64,000 nt of DNA from Edaphocola flava (GTDB lineage: Bacteria > Bacteroidota > Bacteroidia > Chitinophagales > Chitinophagaceae). The translations under genes were made by a program, and so were the position numbers. The notes under the pieces are model-generated. The model had not been told where the DNA came from, did no database searches, and was given only the letters and a program-made list of their open reading frames with translations. Location: the NCBI RefSeq assembly GCF_004118155.1, contig NZ_SAIQ01000001.1, positions 744,001-808,000 of the forward strand. The letters run 5' to 3'. This document shows, piece after piece, positions 18,307 to 26,406 of the stretch. Numbering within the stretch: position 1 is the first letter of the stretch; each line of letters opens with the position of its first letter.

Positions 18307-21081
18307 ATGCACAAAATTATTACTACAGTTGCTATTGCGTCTATCGCGACAACTGCATTCGCACAAAATGCGCCTAATCTTAAAGGTAATATTAAAGACG
18401 GCAGCAACAGCGAAGGATTACCAGGGGTAACCGTAAGTGTATTTGAAGCTGGCAAAACAACCAGTACACTGAATGCGCTTACCGACATTGACGGTAATTT
18501 TGAGTTTACCCTGAAGCCAGGTAATTATAAAATTGTGATCGAGAGCATGGGCTATCAAAGCAAAGAGATTACGGATATCACAATTGCGGAAGGTGCAAGT
18601 ATGCCTGCTGTAAATGTAGTAATGAGTGAGTCCAAATCTACCGAGCTGAATGAGGTTGTTGTAAGCAGCTCCATGAAGAAAGAAACGGTAAATGCACTGT
18701 TCACCATGCAGAAAAATGCAGCATCCGTTTCTGACGGTATCTCTGCAGAAGCGATCAAACGTTCTCCGGATAGAAATACTGCCGATGTGCTGAAAAGGGT
18801 AAGCGGTACAACCATCCAGGATAATAAATTTGTAATCATCCGCGGTCTGAGCGACCGTTATAATACTGCCTTGGTAGATGATGCGGTACTGCCTAGTACT
18901 GAACCTAACCGTAAGGCATTCTCTTTCGACATTATCCCTTCTGCGGTAATTGACAATATCATCATCACTAAAGCCGGCACACCGGATCTGCCTGCCGATT
19001 TCGCAGGTGGGGTGATCAATGTACTGACTAAAGAAGTACCTGAAGAGAACTTCAACAATATCAGCATCGGTACAGGTTACAATACCGTATCTACCTTTAA
19101 AGATTTCAAAACGGGTTATAAAAGCAGCACCGATTTCCTGGGATTTGACAATGGCAGAAAATTGCCTAAAAACTTCCCTACGGTTAAAGAAGCAGGTGGA
19201 TTCCTGACTCCGGCTCAAAGCGCATCATACCTGAATATGCTGAACAATGACTTCAGTGTACAGACACGCAGCGCTTTACCGATGATGAACCTGCAGGCTG
19301 GCCTGGGTCGCGTATACAGACTGGGTAACGGCCGCAAATTCGGCTTCTTCGGTGCCCTTAACTACAACCACAGCGAGAACATCAGACCAAATGTACTGCG
19401 CCAGTACGATGACTATAACTATACGGACAATGTATATAACTACTCTACTACTTTAGGTGGTGTGGTGAATATGGGCTACTACTACGGCAAAAGCAAGATC
19501 GGTCTGAAAACATTATACAACCGCAACTTCGATGACAACTTCATGTATCGTGAAGGATTGAACATCGGAAGAGGTACAGACATCCGTTACTATGCCTTTG
19601 ACCTGGTACAGAAAGCCCTGTTCAAAACTACGCTGAACGGTGAGCACCAATTAGCTGGCCAGAGCAAGATCAACTGGTTATTATCGTATAACTATATCAG
19701 CAATAACCAACCGGATCAGAAGAAATTATCCTACGGTTATAACAATGCAGAACAAGCTTATGTAGCGGATCTGGGTACCCTGGGTAAAGCCAATAACCGT
19801 ATGTTCAGCAAGCTGGGTGAATCTATCATCAATGCAAACATCAACTACAGCAAGCCGGTTAACCTGTTTGAAAAATCAACTTTAAAAACCGGTCTGTTCG
19901 GACAATACCGTACCCGCGATTTCAGCAACAGATATGTGGGTGCCACTACATCTGATCAGAGCGTACTGAAAAATGGTATTCAGGACCTGTTCAGCCCGAC
20001 CAATATCAACAACCAGATCTATGATTTCAGAGACCAGACCGGTCCTGGAGATGCATACACTGCACAATCCAGCACATCAGGAGCTTACGCTATGCTGGAC
20101 AATAAATTCACTGATAAGTTAAGACTGGTTTGGGGTGCACGTCTCGAAGCATATAAAATTGACCTGAGTACTGTAGAGAAAAAGTATGTAGATCAGTTCT
20201 GGTGGGATGTATTGCCATCTGCTAACCTGACTTATGCCCTGACAGAGAAAACCAACCTGCGCGCTTCTTATTTCAAGAGCCTGGCCCGTCCGGAGCTGAG
20301 AGAGATGGCTTTAATGAGCTATTATGATTATGAGCTGAATGCAAACATCAACGGTAATCCGAATCTGAAAAGAACGACGATCAACAACTTCGATCTGAAG
20401 TATGAATACTTCCCTACCGGTGGTGAGATCCTTTCTGCATCAGTATTCTACAAGGACTTCTCTAACCCTATTGAGAATTACCTGTACGGTTCTAACAGTG
20501 CGTATGACATCACTCCTATGAACTTCCCTAATGCCCGTAACATCGGTGTGGAATTGGAAATTCGTAAGAAATTAGGTTTCCTGGGTAGCGATTTCCTGAA
20601 CAACTTTACGTTCTATGCAAACGTAGCCCTGATCAATTCTAAGGTTACACTGGACAAGACACGTTATATCAATGGTATCGCTTCTGACTCCCGCCCACTG
20701 GCCGGACAGTCTCCGTACATGATCAATACCAGCCTGAGCTACCGCTCTCCTAACAGCAAACTGAACCTGACAGCGATGTACAACGTAATCGGTCAGCGTA
20801 TTTACCTGGTAGGTGACGGACGTTTCGGAGATGTGTATGAAATGCCACGTAACCTGTTAGACTTCCAGGTAGCATACAACCTGTCTGAAAGAAGCGAACT
20901 GAAACTGAATGTTAAAGATATCCTGAGTAGTCCTTATCGTTTCTACTTCGACCAGGACAGCGATAGTAAATTTACCGGTTCTGCATTCAAAGATGGCAGC
21001 ATGCAGGCAAATAAAGACTGGATCCTGCAACAATACAGACCAGGTACGACTTTATCACTGACTTATTCTTATAAGTTCTAA
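18307..21081 (+). CDS. TonB-dependent outer-membrane receptor with carboxypeptidase-regulatory-like domain
   Basis: 924 residues from the ATG at 18307, which begins a signal peptide (MHKIITTVAIASIATTAFAQ); the frame runs 10 codons further to a TTG but that would bury the signal. After it comes a carboxypeptidase-D regulatory-like beta-sandwich (about 23-105, LPGVTVSVFEAGKTT...TDIDGNFEF). Then the plug (about 130-235, with IIRGLSDRYNTALVDD and AGTPDLPADFAGG) and a long beta-barrel ending in LSLTYSYKF with a terminal Phe. It imports an unknown ligand using TonB energy. No SusD partner, TonB, or siderophore gene is next to it, so substrate is unknown. Confidence 0.9.
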   Translation: MHKIITTVAIASIATTAFAQNAPNLKGNIKDGSNSEGLPGVTVSVFEAGKTTSTLNALTDIDGNFEFTLKPGNYKIVIESMGYQSKEITDITIAEGASMPAVNVVMSESKSTELNEVVVSSSMKKETVNALFTMQKNAASVSDGISAEAIKRSPDRNTADVLKRVSGTTIQDNKFVIIRGLSDRYNTALVDDAVLPSTEPNRKAFSFDIIPSAVIDNIIITKAGTPDLPADFAGGVINVLTKEVPEENFNNISIGTGYNTVSTFKDFKTGYKSSTDFLGFDNGRKLPKNFPTVKEAGGFLTPAQSASYLNMLNNDFSVQTRSALPMMNLQAGLGRVYRLGNGRKFGFFGALNYNHSENIRPNVLRQYDDYNYTDNVYNYSTTLGGVVNMGYYYGKSKIGLKTLYNRNFDDNFMYREGLNIGRGTDIRYYAFDLVQKALFKTTLNGEHQLAGQSKINWLLSYNYISNNQPDQKKLSYGYNNAEQAYVADLGTLGKANNRMFSKLGESIINANINYSKPVNLFEKSTLKTGLFGQYRTRDFSNRYVGATTSDQSVLKNGIQDLFSPTNINNQIYDFRDQTGPGDAYTAQSSTSGAYAMLDNKFTDKLRLVWGARLEAYKIDLSTVEKKYVDQFWWDVLPSANLTYALTEKTNLRASYFKSLARPELREMALMSYYDYELNANINGNPNLKRTTINNFDLKYEYFPTGGEILSASVFYKDFSNPIENYLYGSNSAYDITPMNFPNARNIGVELEIRKKLGFLGSDFLNNFTFYANVALINSKVTLDKTRYINGIASDSRPLAGQSPYMINTSLSYRSPNSKLNLTAMYNVIGQRIYLVGDGRFGDVYEMPRNLLDFQVAYNLSERSELKLNVKDILSSPYRFYFDQDSDSKFTGSAFKDGSMQANKDWILQQYRPGTTLSLTYSYKF

Positions 21082-21108
21082 GACCAAAAATTGTCCCCCA
21101 TAATACAC

Positions 21109-21148
21109 ACATGCGAAAGGGCTGCCATATGGCAGCCCTTTCGCATGT
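21109..21148. terminator. Perfect 40-base palindrome after the TonB receptor gene
   Basis: A self-complementary sequence (two 20-base halves, no loop) located 28 bases after the receptor stop. It lacks a T run, so it may be a weak or factor-dependent terminator or an mRNA 3'-end stabiliser. Confidence 0.55.
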
Positions 21149-21166
21149 AATCGGCAAAATATTCTT

Positions 21167-21174
21167 TAGTTTTG
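21167..21174 (+). promoter_or_regulatory. Candidate -7 promoter element of recG
   Basis: TAGTTTTG matches TAnnTTTG and lies 53 bases before the proposed TTG start of recG. Confidence 0.4.
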
Positions 21175-21214
21175 TACCCGTAATTTCAACAAGCCCAAAA
21201 CCATCAGCTACAGC

Positions 21215-21220
21215 GGAGAA
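21215..21220 (+). promoter_or_regulatory. Ribosome binding site supporting a TTG start for recG
   Basis: GGAGAA lies 6 bases before the TTG at 21227. There is no ATG or GTG in this frame between an upstream stop (21167) and the conserved N-terminus, so this site decides the start. Confidence 0.55.
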
Positions 21221-21226
21221 CCCATA

Positions 21227-23320
21227 TTGCAAACCTCAGTCGAATTCCTGAAAGGAATCGGCTCCTTTAAGGCGGAACTGCTCCGCAAGGAACTGCATAT
21301 CAGTACCTATGGAGATCTGCTCCATTACTTTCCCTACCGCTATATCGACGGCACCCAGGTACAGAATATACAATCGTTACAGCCAGACCAGGAATGGGTA
21401 CAGCTGAAGGGCATCATTATGAACTTTAATGAGCATGGCAGTGGTTTTAAGAAAAGGCTTACCGCCACCCTCTATGATCAGACGGGCCAGCTGGAACTGG
21501 TATGGTTTCAGGGCATCAGCTATGTGCAGAAAAACATACTGCCCAATACGGCGTACAGCATATTTGGTAAGCTGACCTTTTTTAATGGTTTCCCTACCAT
21601 TACCCATCCCGAGATTGAAGCCATCAAACCGGGGCAAAACAATGCTGCACCGACTATGCAACCCGCATACAGTGTAACAGAAAAACTGAGGTCCAAAGGG
21701 TTAAACAACCGTTCATTTGCAAAGGTGACCCAGGCACTGCTTGAAAAGATCAGGCCGGGAGATATTTATGAAACGCTTCCACCAAACATCCTGCAGCAGT
21801 ACAATCTTTGCGGCCGGTATGAAGCCTTAAGCCAGATACACTTCCCTCAGAATGCTATGGCACAGCAGCGCGCCAGCCATCGCCTTAAATGGGAAGAGCT
21901 ATTGATCGCACAATTGAAAATCACACGTGCCAATATCCGCAATCACCAGCAACCGGGCTATGTGTTCGGTTCTGTGGGCGATCTGTTCAATACCTTCTAC
22001 AACGATTACCTGCCTTTCGACCTAACGGGGGCTCAGAAAAGGGTTATTAAAGAAATCCGAACCGATACCCTGCAGGGAAGACAGATGAACCGGCTGGTAC
22101 AGGGAGATGTAGGCAGCGGCAAGACAATGGTGGCATTGCTCAGTATGCTTATAGCTGCAGATAACGGCTACCAGAGCTGTATGATGGCACCTACTGAGAT
22201 ATTAGCCCAGCAGCACTTTCAGGGCATCAGCGATTTGTTGAAAGACATGCCGGTCTCCATAGCGATACTTACCGGATCTGTAAAAACGAAGGAGCGCCGC
22301 CGTATACTGGAGGGACTGAAAGAGGGCACTATTCATATAGTTGTGGGTACCCATGCCCTGGTAGAAGATAAGGTTACATTCCGGAACCTGGGCCTGGCCG
22401 TGATTGATGAGCAACACCGTTTCGGGGTATCGCAAAGAGCTAAGCTCTGGCAGAAAAACACATTACCACCGCATGTATTGGTCATGACGGCAACGCCTAT
22501 TCCCCGCACACTGGCCATGACCTTGTACGGAGACCTGGACGTATCTGTTATTGATGAGCTGCCTCCGGGACGTAAGCCTATTCACACCACCCACCGGTTC
22601 GATGTGTACCGGTTCAAGATCATGGAATTCATCAAATATGAAATTGAAAAAGGGCGACAGATCTATATCGTATACCCTTTGATCGATGAGAGTGATAAGC
22701 TGGACTATGAGAGCCTGATCGCCAATTATGAGCAGGTCAAAACATACTTCCCTGATCCGAAGTATAATGTGGCTATGGTTCATGGCCGTCAGCCTGCCGA
22801 TGAAAAGGACCGGAATATGCAGCGCTTTGTCTCCGGCGAGGCCCATATACTGGTATCGACAACCGTAATCGAGGTGGGGGTAAATGTACCTAATGCATCG
22901 GTGATGCTGATTGAAAGTGCAGAACGCTTCGGGCTGTCACAATTACATCAGCTGCGTGGCCGTGTGGGGCGTGGTAGCGAAAAATCTTACTGCATATTGC
23001 TTACCGGGCAGGAGATCTCTAAAGAGAGCCGTCAGCGCATGAGCATCATGACGCAGACCAATGATGGCTTCCTGATTGCGGAAGAAGACCTGAAGATGCG
23101 TGGCCCTGGAGATATATACGGTACCCGCCAAAGCGGGGCACTCGATTTCAAAATTGCCGACATCGTACAGGATGCAGCGCTGGTCGAAGAAACGAAAAAG
23201 GCAGCTGAACTGATCTTATCTGAAGATCCCGGCCTTACCCATCCCAACCACAGAATGCTGTACCAGGCATTGCACCATAATACCCAGAGCAATACTCTGC
23301 AATGGAATAAGATCAGTTAA
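21227..23320 (+). CDS. recG: ATP-dependent DNA helicase RecG
   Basis: Remodels stalled replication forks and branched recombination intermediates. 697 residues with the RecG layout: N-terminal wedge/OB-fold domain (about 1-190, FPYRYIDGTQV), then two helicase domains. Motifs: Walker A GDVGSGKT (about 294-301), DEQH box (about 394-397, VIDEQHRFGV), TATPIPRTLAM, DELPPGRKPI, VSTTVIEVGVNVPNA, and QLRGRVGRG. The C-terminal family signature LKMRGPGDIYGTRQSG is present. The start is probably the TTG at 21227, with a good ribosome binding site. It is followed by the cyclophilin gene after 67 bases. Confidence 0.95.
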   Translation: MQTSVEFLKGIGSFKAELLRKELHISTYGDLLHYFPYRYIDGTQVQNIQSLQPDQEWVQLKGIIMNFNEHGSGFKKRLTATLYDQTGQLELVWFQGISYVQKNILPNTAYSIFGKLTFFNGFPTITHPEIEAIKPGQNNAAPTMQPAYSVTEKLRSKGLNNRSFAKVTQALLEKIRPGDIYETLPPNILQQYNLCGRYEALSQIHFPQNAMAQQRASHRLKWEELLIAQLKITRANIRNHQQPGYVFGSVGDLFNTFYNDYLPFDLTGAQKRVIKEIRTDTLQGRQMNRLVQGDVGSGKTMVALLSMLIAADNGYQSCMMAPTEILAQQHFQGISDLLKDMPVSIAILTGSVKTKERRRILEGLKEGTIHIVVGTHALVEDKVTFRNLGLAVIDEQHRFGVSQRAKLWQKNTLPPHVLVMTATPIPRTLAMTLYGDLDVSVIDELPPGRKPIHTTHRFDVYRFKIMEFIKYEIEKGRQIYIVYPLIDESDKLDYESLIANYEQVKTYFPDPKYNVAMVHGRQPADEKDRNMQRFVSGEAHILVSTTVIEVGVNVPNASVMLIESAERFGLSQLHQLRGRVGRGSEKSYCILLTGQEISKESRQRMSIMTQTNDGFLIAEEDLKMRGPGDIYGTRQSGALDFKIADIVQDAALVEETKKAAELILSEDPGLTHPNHRMLYQALHHNTQSNTLQWNKIS

Positions 23321-23352
23321 AAAACAGGGATACATGGCTCAGCAATTATCCT

Positions 23353-23360
23353 TATTTTTG
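23353..23360 (+). promoter_or_regulatory. Candidate -7 promoter element of the cyclophilin gene
   Basis: TATTTTTG matches TAnnTTTG and lies 27 bases before the preferred ATG at 23388. This also argues against the longer reading frame that starts at 23334. Confidence 0.4.
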
Positions 23361-23387
23361 TCTGAATCTAAAAAAGTATTACCCATT

Positions 23388-24053
23388 ATGAAACGGATTT
23401 TATTATTAGCGGCTTTAATGAGTTCGGCTACATTTGCGGCGATTGCACAGAAATATAAAGCCATTATTAAAACCGATGCCGGCACAATCGAGGCTTTCCT
23501 GTATAACAATACTCCGCAACATACCAAGAACTTTGTAAAGCTGGCTAAATCGCACTTTTACGAAGGCGTACTGTTCCACCGTGTTATTCCTGATTTCATG
23601 ATCCAGTCCGGAGACCCTAATTCCAAAAAGACGAAAGCCGGTGAAATGCTGGGCGATGGTGATGTGGGATATAAAGTACCTGCTGAGTTTCGCTATGAGT
23701 ATTTCCATAAAAGAGGTGCTTTAGCTGCAGCACGGGACAACAATCCAGAAAAAGCATCTTCCGGATGCCAGTTCTATATCGTAGACGGTAAGAAATATAC
23801 CGATGCTGAGCTGGACCAGATTGAAAAGCGCAACAATAAGAAAATACCGGATGCACAGAGAAAAATCTATAAAACTATAGGTGGCACTCCGTTCCTGGAT
23901 GGCAATTACACCGTTTTCGGTGAGGTAACTAAAGGTATGGATGTTGTGGAGAAAATAGTAAACCAGCCTCGCAATCAGGCCGATCGTCCGAATAAGGATC
24001 AGCACATTCAGTCTGTAAAAATCAAGAAAAAATGGTTGGGCATCTGGTGGTAA
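23388..24053 (+). CDS. Exported cyclophilin-type peptidyl-prolyl cis-trans isomerase
   Basis: 221 residues from the ATG at 23388, beginning with a signal peptide (MKRILLLAALMSSATFAAIAQ), so it probably acts in the periplasm to speed folding of exported proteins. An 18-codon upstream extension lacks signal features and is not used. Cyclophilin motifs: FHRVIPDFMIQSGDP, with Arg and Phe of the active site, then SSGCQFYIV and LDGNYTVFGEV. Between these the protein has an insert of about 30 charged residues (KKYTDAELDQIEKRNNKKIP), a pattern common in Bacteroidota members. The next gene begins 15 bases after its stop. Confidence 0.92.
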   Translation: MKRILLLAALMSSATFAAIAQKYKAIIKTDAGTIEAFLYNNTPQHTKNFVKLAKSHFYEGVLFHRVIPDFMIQSGDPNSKKTKAGEMLGDGDVGYKVPAEFRYEYFHKRGALAAARDNNPEKASSGCQFYIVDGKKYTDAELDQIEKRNNKKIPDAQRKIYKTIGGTPFLDGNYTVFGEVTKGMDVVEKIVNQPRNQADRPNKDQHIQSVKIKKKWLGIWW

Positions 24054-24068
24054 ACTAACAAAGCGTAC

Positions 24069-24833
24069 ATGTATACTAACGTAAAAAAACTGCTGGATCT
24101 TAAATATGAGACCTATCATAATGAAGCCTTCATAAAGAAAGATCCGGTTTCTATACCACATTTATTTTCTCAAGTACAGGATATTGAAATTGCTGCATTT
24201 TTTGCAGCAATTTTAGCATGGGGCAATCGTACCATGATCCTGAATAATTGCCGCAGGCTGCTGGAGATGATGGACAATGCTCCTTACCAGTTTGTATTGC
24301 AGCATGAAGAGCAGGATCTTAAACCACTGTTTCACTTTGTACACCGTACATTTAACGGTACAGACCTGTTACATTTTATAGCCTTCTTTAAAGTGCATTA
24401 CAGCAAATACGAACTGCTGGAAAGTGCCTTTATCCCGCCGGGAACTGAGGCAGTAAATGTGGAACGATCGCTGAATCATTTCCATCACTATTTCTTCAGT
24501 ATACCGGATGCTGCAGAACGCACCCGTAAGCATATTGCCAGCCCGGAACGGGGCTCTGCCTGTAAGCGGTTAAATATGTTCCTGCGCTGGATGATCCGCA
24601 AAGACAGTCCGGTAGACCTGGGTATCTGGAATTACCTGACTCCGGCACAACTCATTTGTCCATTAGATACGCATGTGGCAGATGTATCCCGCAGATTGGG
24701 GTTAATCGAGCGCAAGCAAAATGACTGGAAGACGGCTATAGCGCTTACGGAACACCTGCGTGCTTTTGATCCCGAAGACCCGGTAAAATATGATTATGCT
24801 TTATTTGCATTGGGCGTGGAAGAACGTTTTTAA
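24069..24833 (+). CDS. TIGR02757 (DUF2400) family protein
   Basis: A 254-residue mostly helical cytosolic protein of a conserved family whose function is not known to me. Family-like features are FFAAILAWGNRTMI near residues 50-63, the basic segment KRLNMFLRWMIR, and LICPLDTHVADVSRRLGL near the C-terminus, followed by LRAFDPEDPVKYDYALFALG. The last two resemble the helix-hairpin-helix and catalytic-loop regions of base-excision glycosylases, so a nucleic-acid role is possible (inference only). It starts 15 bases after the cyclophilin gene, and its stop codon forms part of the following terminator. Confidence 0.85.
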   Translation: MYTNVKKLLDLKYETYHNEAFIKKDPVSIPHLFSQVQDIEIAAFFAAILAWGNRTMILNNCRRLLEMMDNAPYQFVLQHEEQDLKPLFHFVHRTFNGTDLLHFIAFFKVHYSKYELLESAFIPPGTEAVNVERSLNHFHHYFFSIPDAAERTRKHIASPERGSACKRLNMFLRWMIRKDSPVDLGIWNYLTPAQLICPLDTHVADVSRRLGLIERKQNDWKTAIALTEHLRAFDPEDPVKYDYALFALGVEERF

Positions 24834-24873
24834 AATACTGAGGCGCGGGCTTTGCCCGCGCCTCAGTATTTTA
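24831..24873. terminator. Bidirectional terminator between the TIGR02757 gene and the beta-CASP gene
   Basis: Perfect 20-base arms (24831-24850, 24854-24873) with a 3-base loop. The left arm begins with the TAA stop codon of the upstream gene. Confidence 0.88.
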
Positions 24874-24883
24874 AAAACGCATT

Positions 24884-26284
24884 TTATATCGTTACCTGCT
24901 GATGCAGTCTCGGGATGTGCACTACGCCAAAACCCTTAGCCAGCAATCGCTCGCGGAAAGCACGCTGCGGTTCATATTCTCCATGCACAAGGAATACCTG
25001 CTGCACTTTAGTGGCATCCTGACAGGAAATCCATTGCAGGAGATCGTTATAATCGCCATGAGCACTCATACTCTCAATCACTTTTACCCTCGCATTCACC
25101 TCATAGCCCTTACCGAAAATGGTGACTTCTTTCTGACCAGACTTCAGCCTTCCGCCCAGTGAGTTAGGTTCACAATATCCTACGATCAATATTGTATTGC
25201 GGGTATTCTCAATATTGTTGGCAATATGATGTTTCACCCTTCCGGCTTCTGCCATACCGGAAGAAGAGATGATGACACAAGGATCGTTACGCAGATTCAG
25301 CGCTTTAGAAGCATCTACGTTTTTGATCATGGTCAGCCCAGGAAATGCAAAAGGATCATCATCACGTTTCATCACTTCCTGCACCGCGTCATTAAACAAT
25401 TCCGGAAAGCGTTTAGTCAGTTCCGTAGCTTCAACAGACAGAGGACTGTCTACATAATATGGTACTGGTGGTAAGCGCTTTTGTAAGGAAAGTGCATTAA
25501 GGGCATACAGCAGTTCCTGTGTACGACCCACACTGAAAGAAGGTATGATCAGTTTGCCTTTTTTAACAAGGCAGGTTTCTACAATAGTCTCCAGGAAGCG
25601 CTCCAGAGAAGGCTGTACACGATTATGTTCCCGGTCGCCGTAAGTACTTTCCATGAGGATAATATCTGCCTGCGGGAAAGGAGCCGGAGCATCCAGGATA
25701 GCATCATCATAACGCCCCACATCTCCGCTGAAGGTGATATGTTTGGTCACACCCTCTTCTTCTATTTTCAGGTGCACACAGGTGCTACCAATAATATGTC
25801 CGGCTTCGGTATGCAGCACGCTGATCTGCGGATCTATCTGGTACCATTCGCCCAGGGGTGCAGCCTGCATTAAGGCAGTTGCCTTGTCTACATCTTCTTC
25901 CGTATACAATGGCTCGACTAAGGGCCTGCCCTGGCGCTTTCTTCTTTTATTGATATAAGTGGCCTCACTTTCCTGAATCCGGGCAGAATCGGCCAGCAAT
26001 AACCCCGCCAATGCTGCTGTGGCTTCGGTACAGAATATTTTACCCTTAAACCCTTCCAGCACCAGCTTGGGCAGTAAACCCACATGGTCGATATGCGCAT
26101 GCGATAACACCACATAATCTACCGTAGCAGGATTAAAACCAAAATGAGCATTCAGCTCCATGGTCTCACTACCCATACCCTGGAACATACCACAATCCAG
26201 CAGTACCTGTTTGCCGTTATCCAGGGTAATGAGGTGCTTGGAGCCGGTTACCGTACGGGCCGCCCCGTGAAATCCTATTTTCAT
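24884..26284 (-). CDS. MBL-fold beta-CASP RNA-processing exonuclease-like protein
   Basis: 466 residues, cytosolic. The metallo-beta-lactamase domain carries SHAHIDHVGLLP (metal ligands about residues 62-67) and further ligands in AGHIIGS and SGDVGRYDD. The central beta-CASP domain has STYGDREH, IIPSFSVGRTQELL and IISSSGMAEAGRVKHH. The C-terminal RMMBL-type motif is SMSAHGDYNDLL plus VFLVHGEYEPQ. This set is typical of bacterial homologues of CPSF73/YSH1 (often annotated 'MBL fold RNA specificity domain'), which cut or trim RNA. It stands alone between a terminator and a divergent peptidase gene. Confidence 0.9.
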   Translation of the reverse strand: MKIGFHGAARTVTGSKHLITLDNGKQVLLDCGMFQGMGSETMELNAHFGFNPATVDYVVLSHAHIDHVGLLPKLVLEGFKGKIFCTEATAALAGLLLADSARIQESEATYINKRRKRQGRPLVEPLYTEEDVDKATALMQAAPLGEWYQIDPQISVLHTEAGHIIGSTCVHLKIEEEGVTKHITFSGDVGRYDDAILDAPAPFPQADIILMESTYGDREHNRVQPSLERFLETIVETCLVKKGKLIIPSFSVGRTQELLYALNALSLQKRLPPVPYYVDSPLSVEATELTKRFPELFNDAVQEVMKRDDDPFAFPGLTMIKNVDASKALNLRNDPCVIISSSGMAEAGRVKHHIANNIENTRNTILIVGYCEPNSLGGRLKSGQKEVTIFGKGYEVNARVKVIESMSAHGDYNDLLQWISCQDATKVQQVFLVHGEYEPQRAFRERLLAKGFGVVHIPRLHQQVTI

Positions 26285-26379
26285 AATTATAATTAAAAAT
26301 GATCCGTAATATAGCCTGACGGCCTGTTGAGAATAGATTCCAAGTTACAGATTAAAGTGTTACAATCTTCTAAATTGTT

Positions 26380-26387
26380 TATTTTTG
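26380..26387 (+). promoter_or_regulatory. Candidate -7 promoter element of the prolyl oligopeptidase gene
   Basis: TATTTTTG fits TAnnTTTG and lies 19 bases before the ATG at 26407; no good -33 TTG was seen. Confidence 0.4.
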
Positions 26388-26406
26388 GTCAGCATAAATC
26401 ATTTAT

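Noticed and set aside
18418..19218. Long minus-strand frame (266 codons) inside the TonB receptor gene
   Set aside because: It lies entirely opposite conserved receptor sequence; no recognisable protein features.
18307..21081. Calling the TonB-dependent receptor SusC
   Set aside because: No SusD gene follows and the plug motifs are of the general receptor type, so only TonB-dependent receptor is supported.
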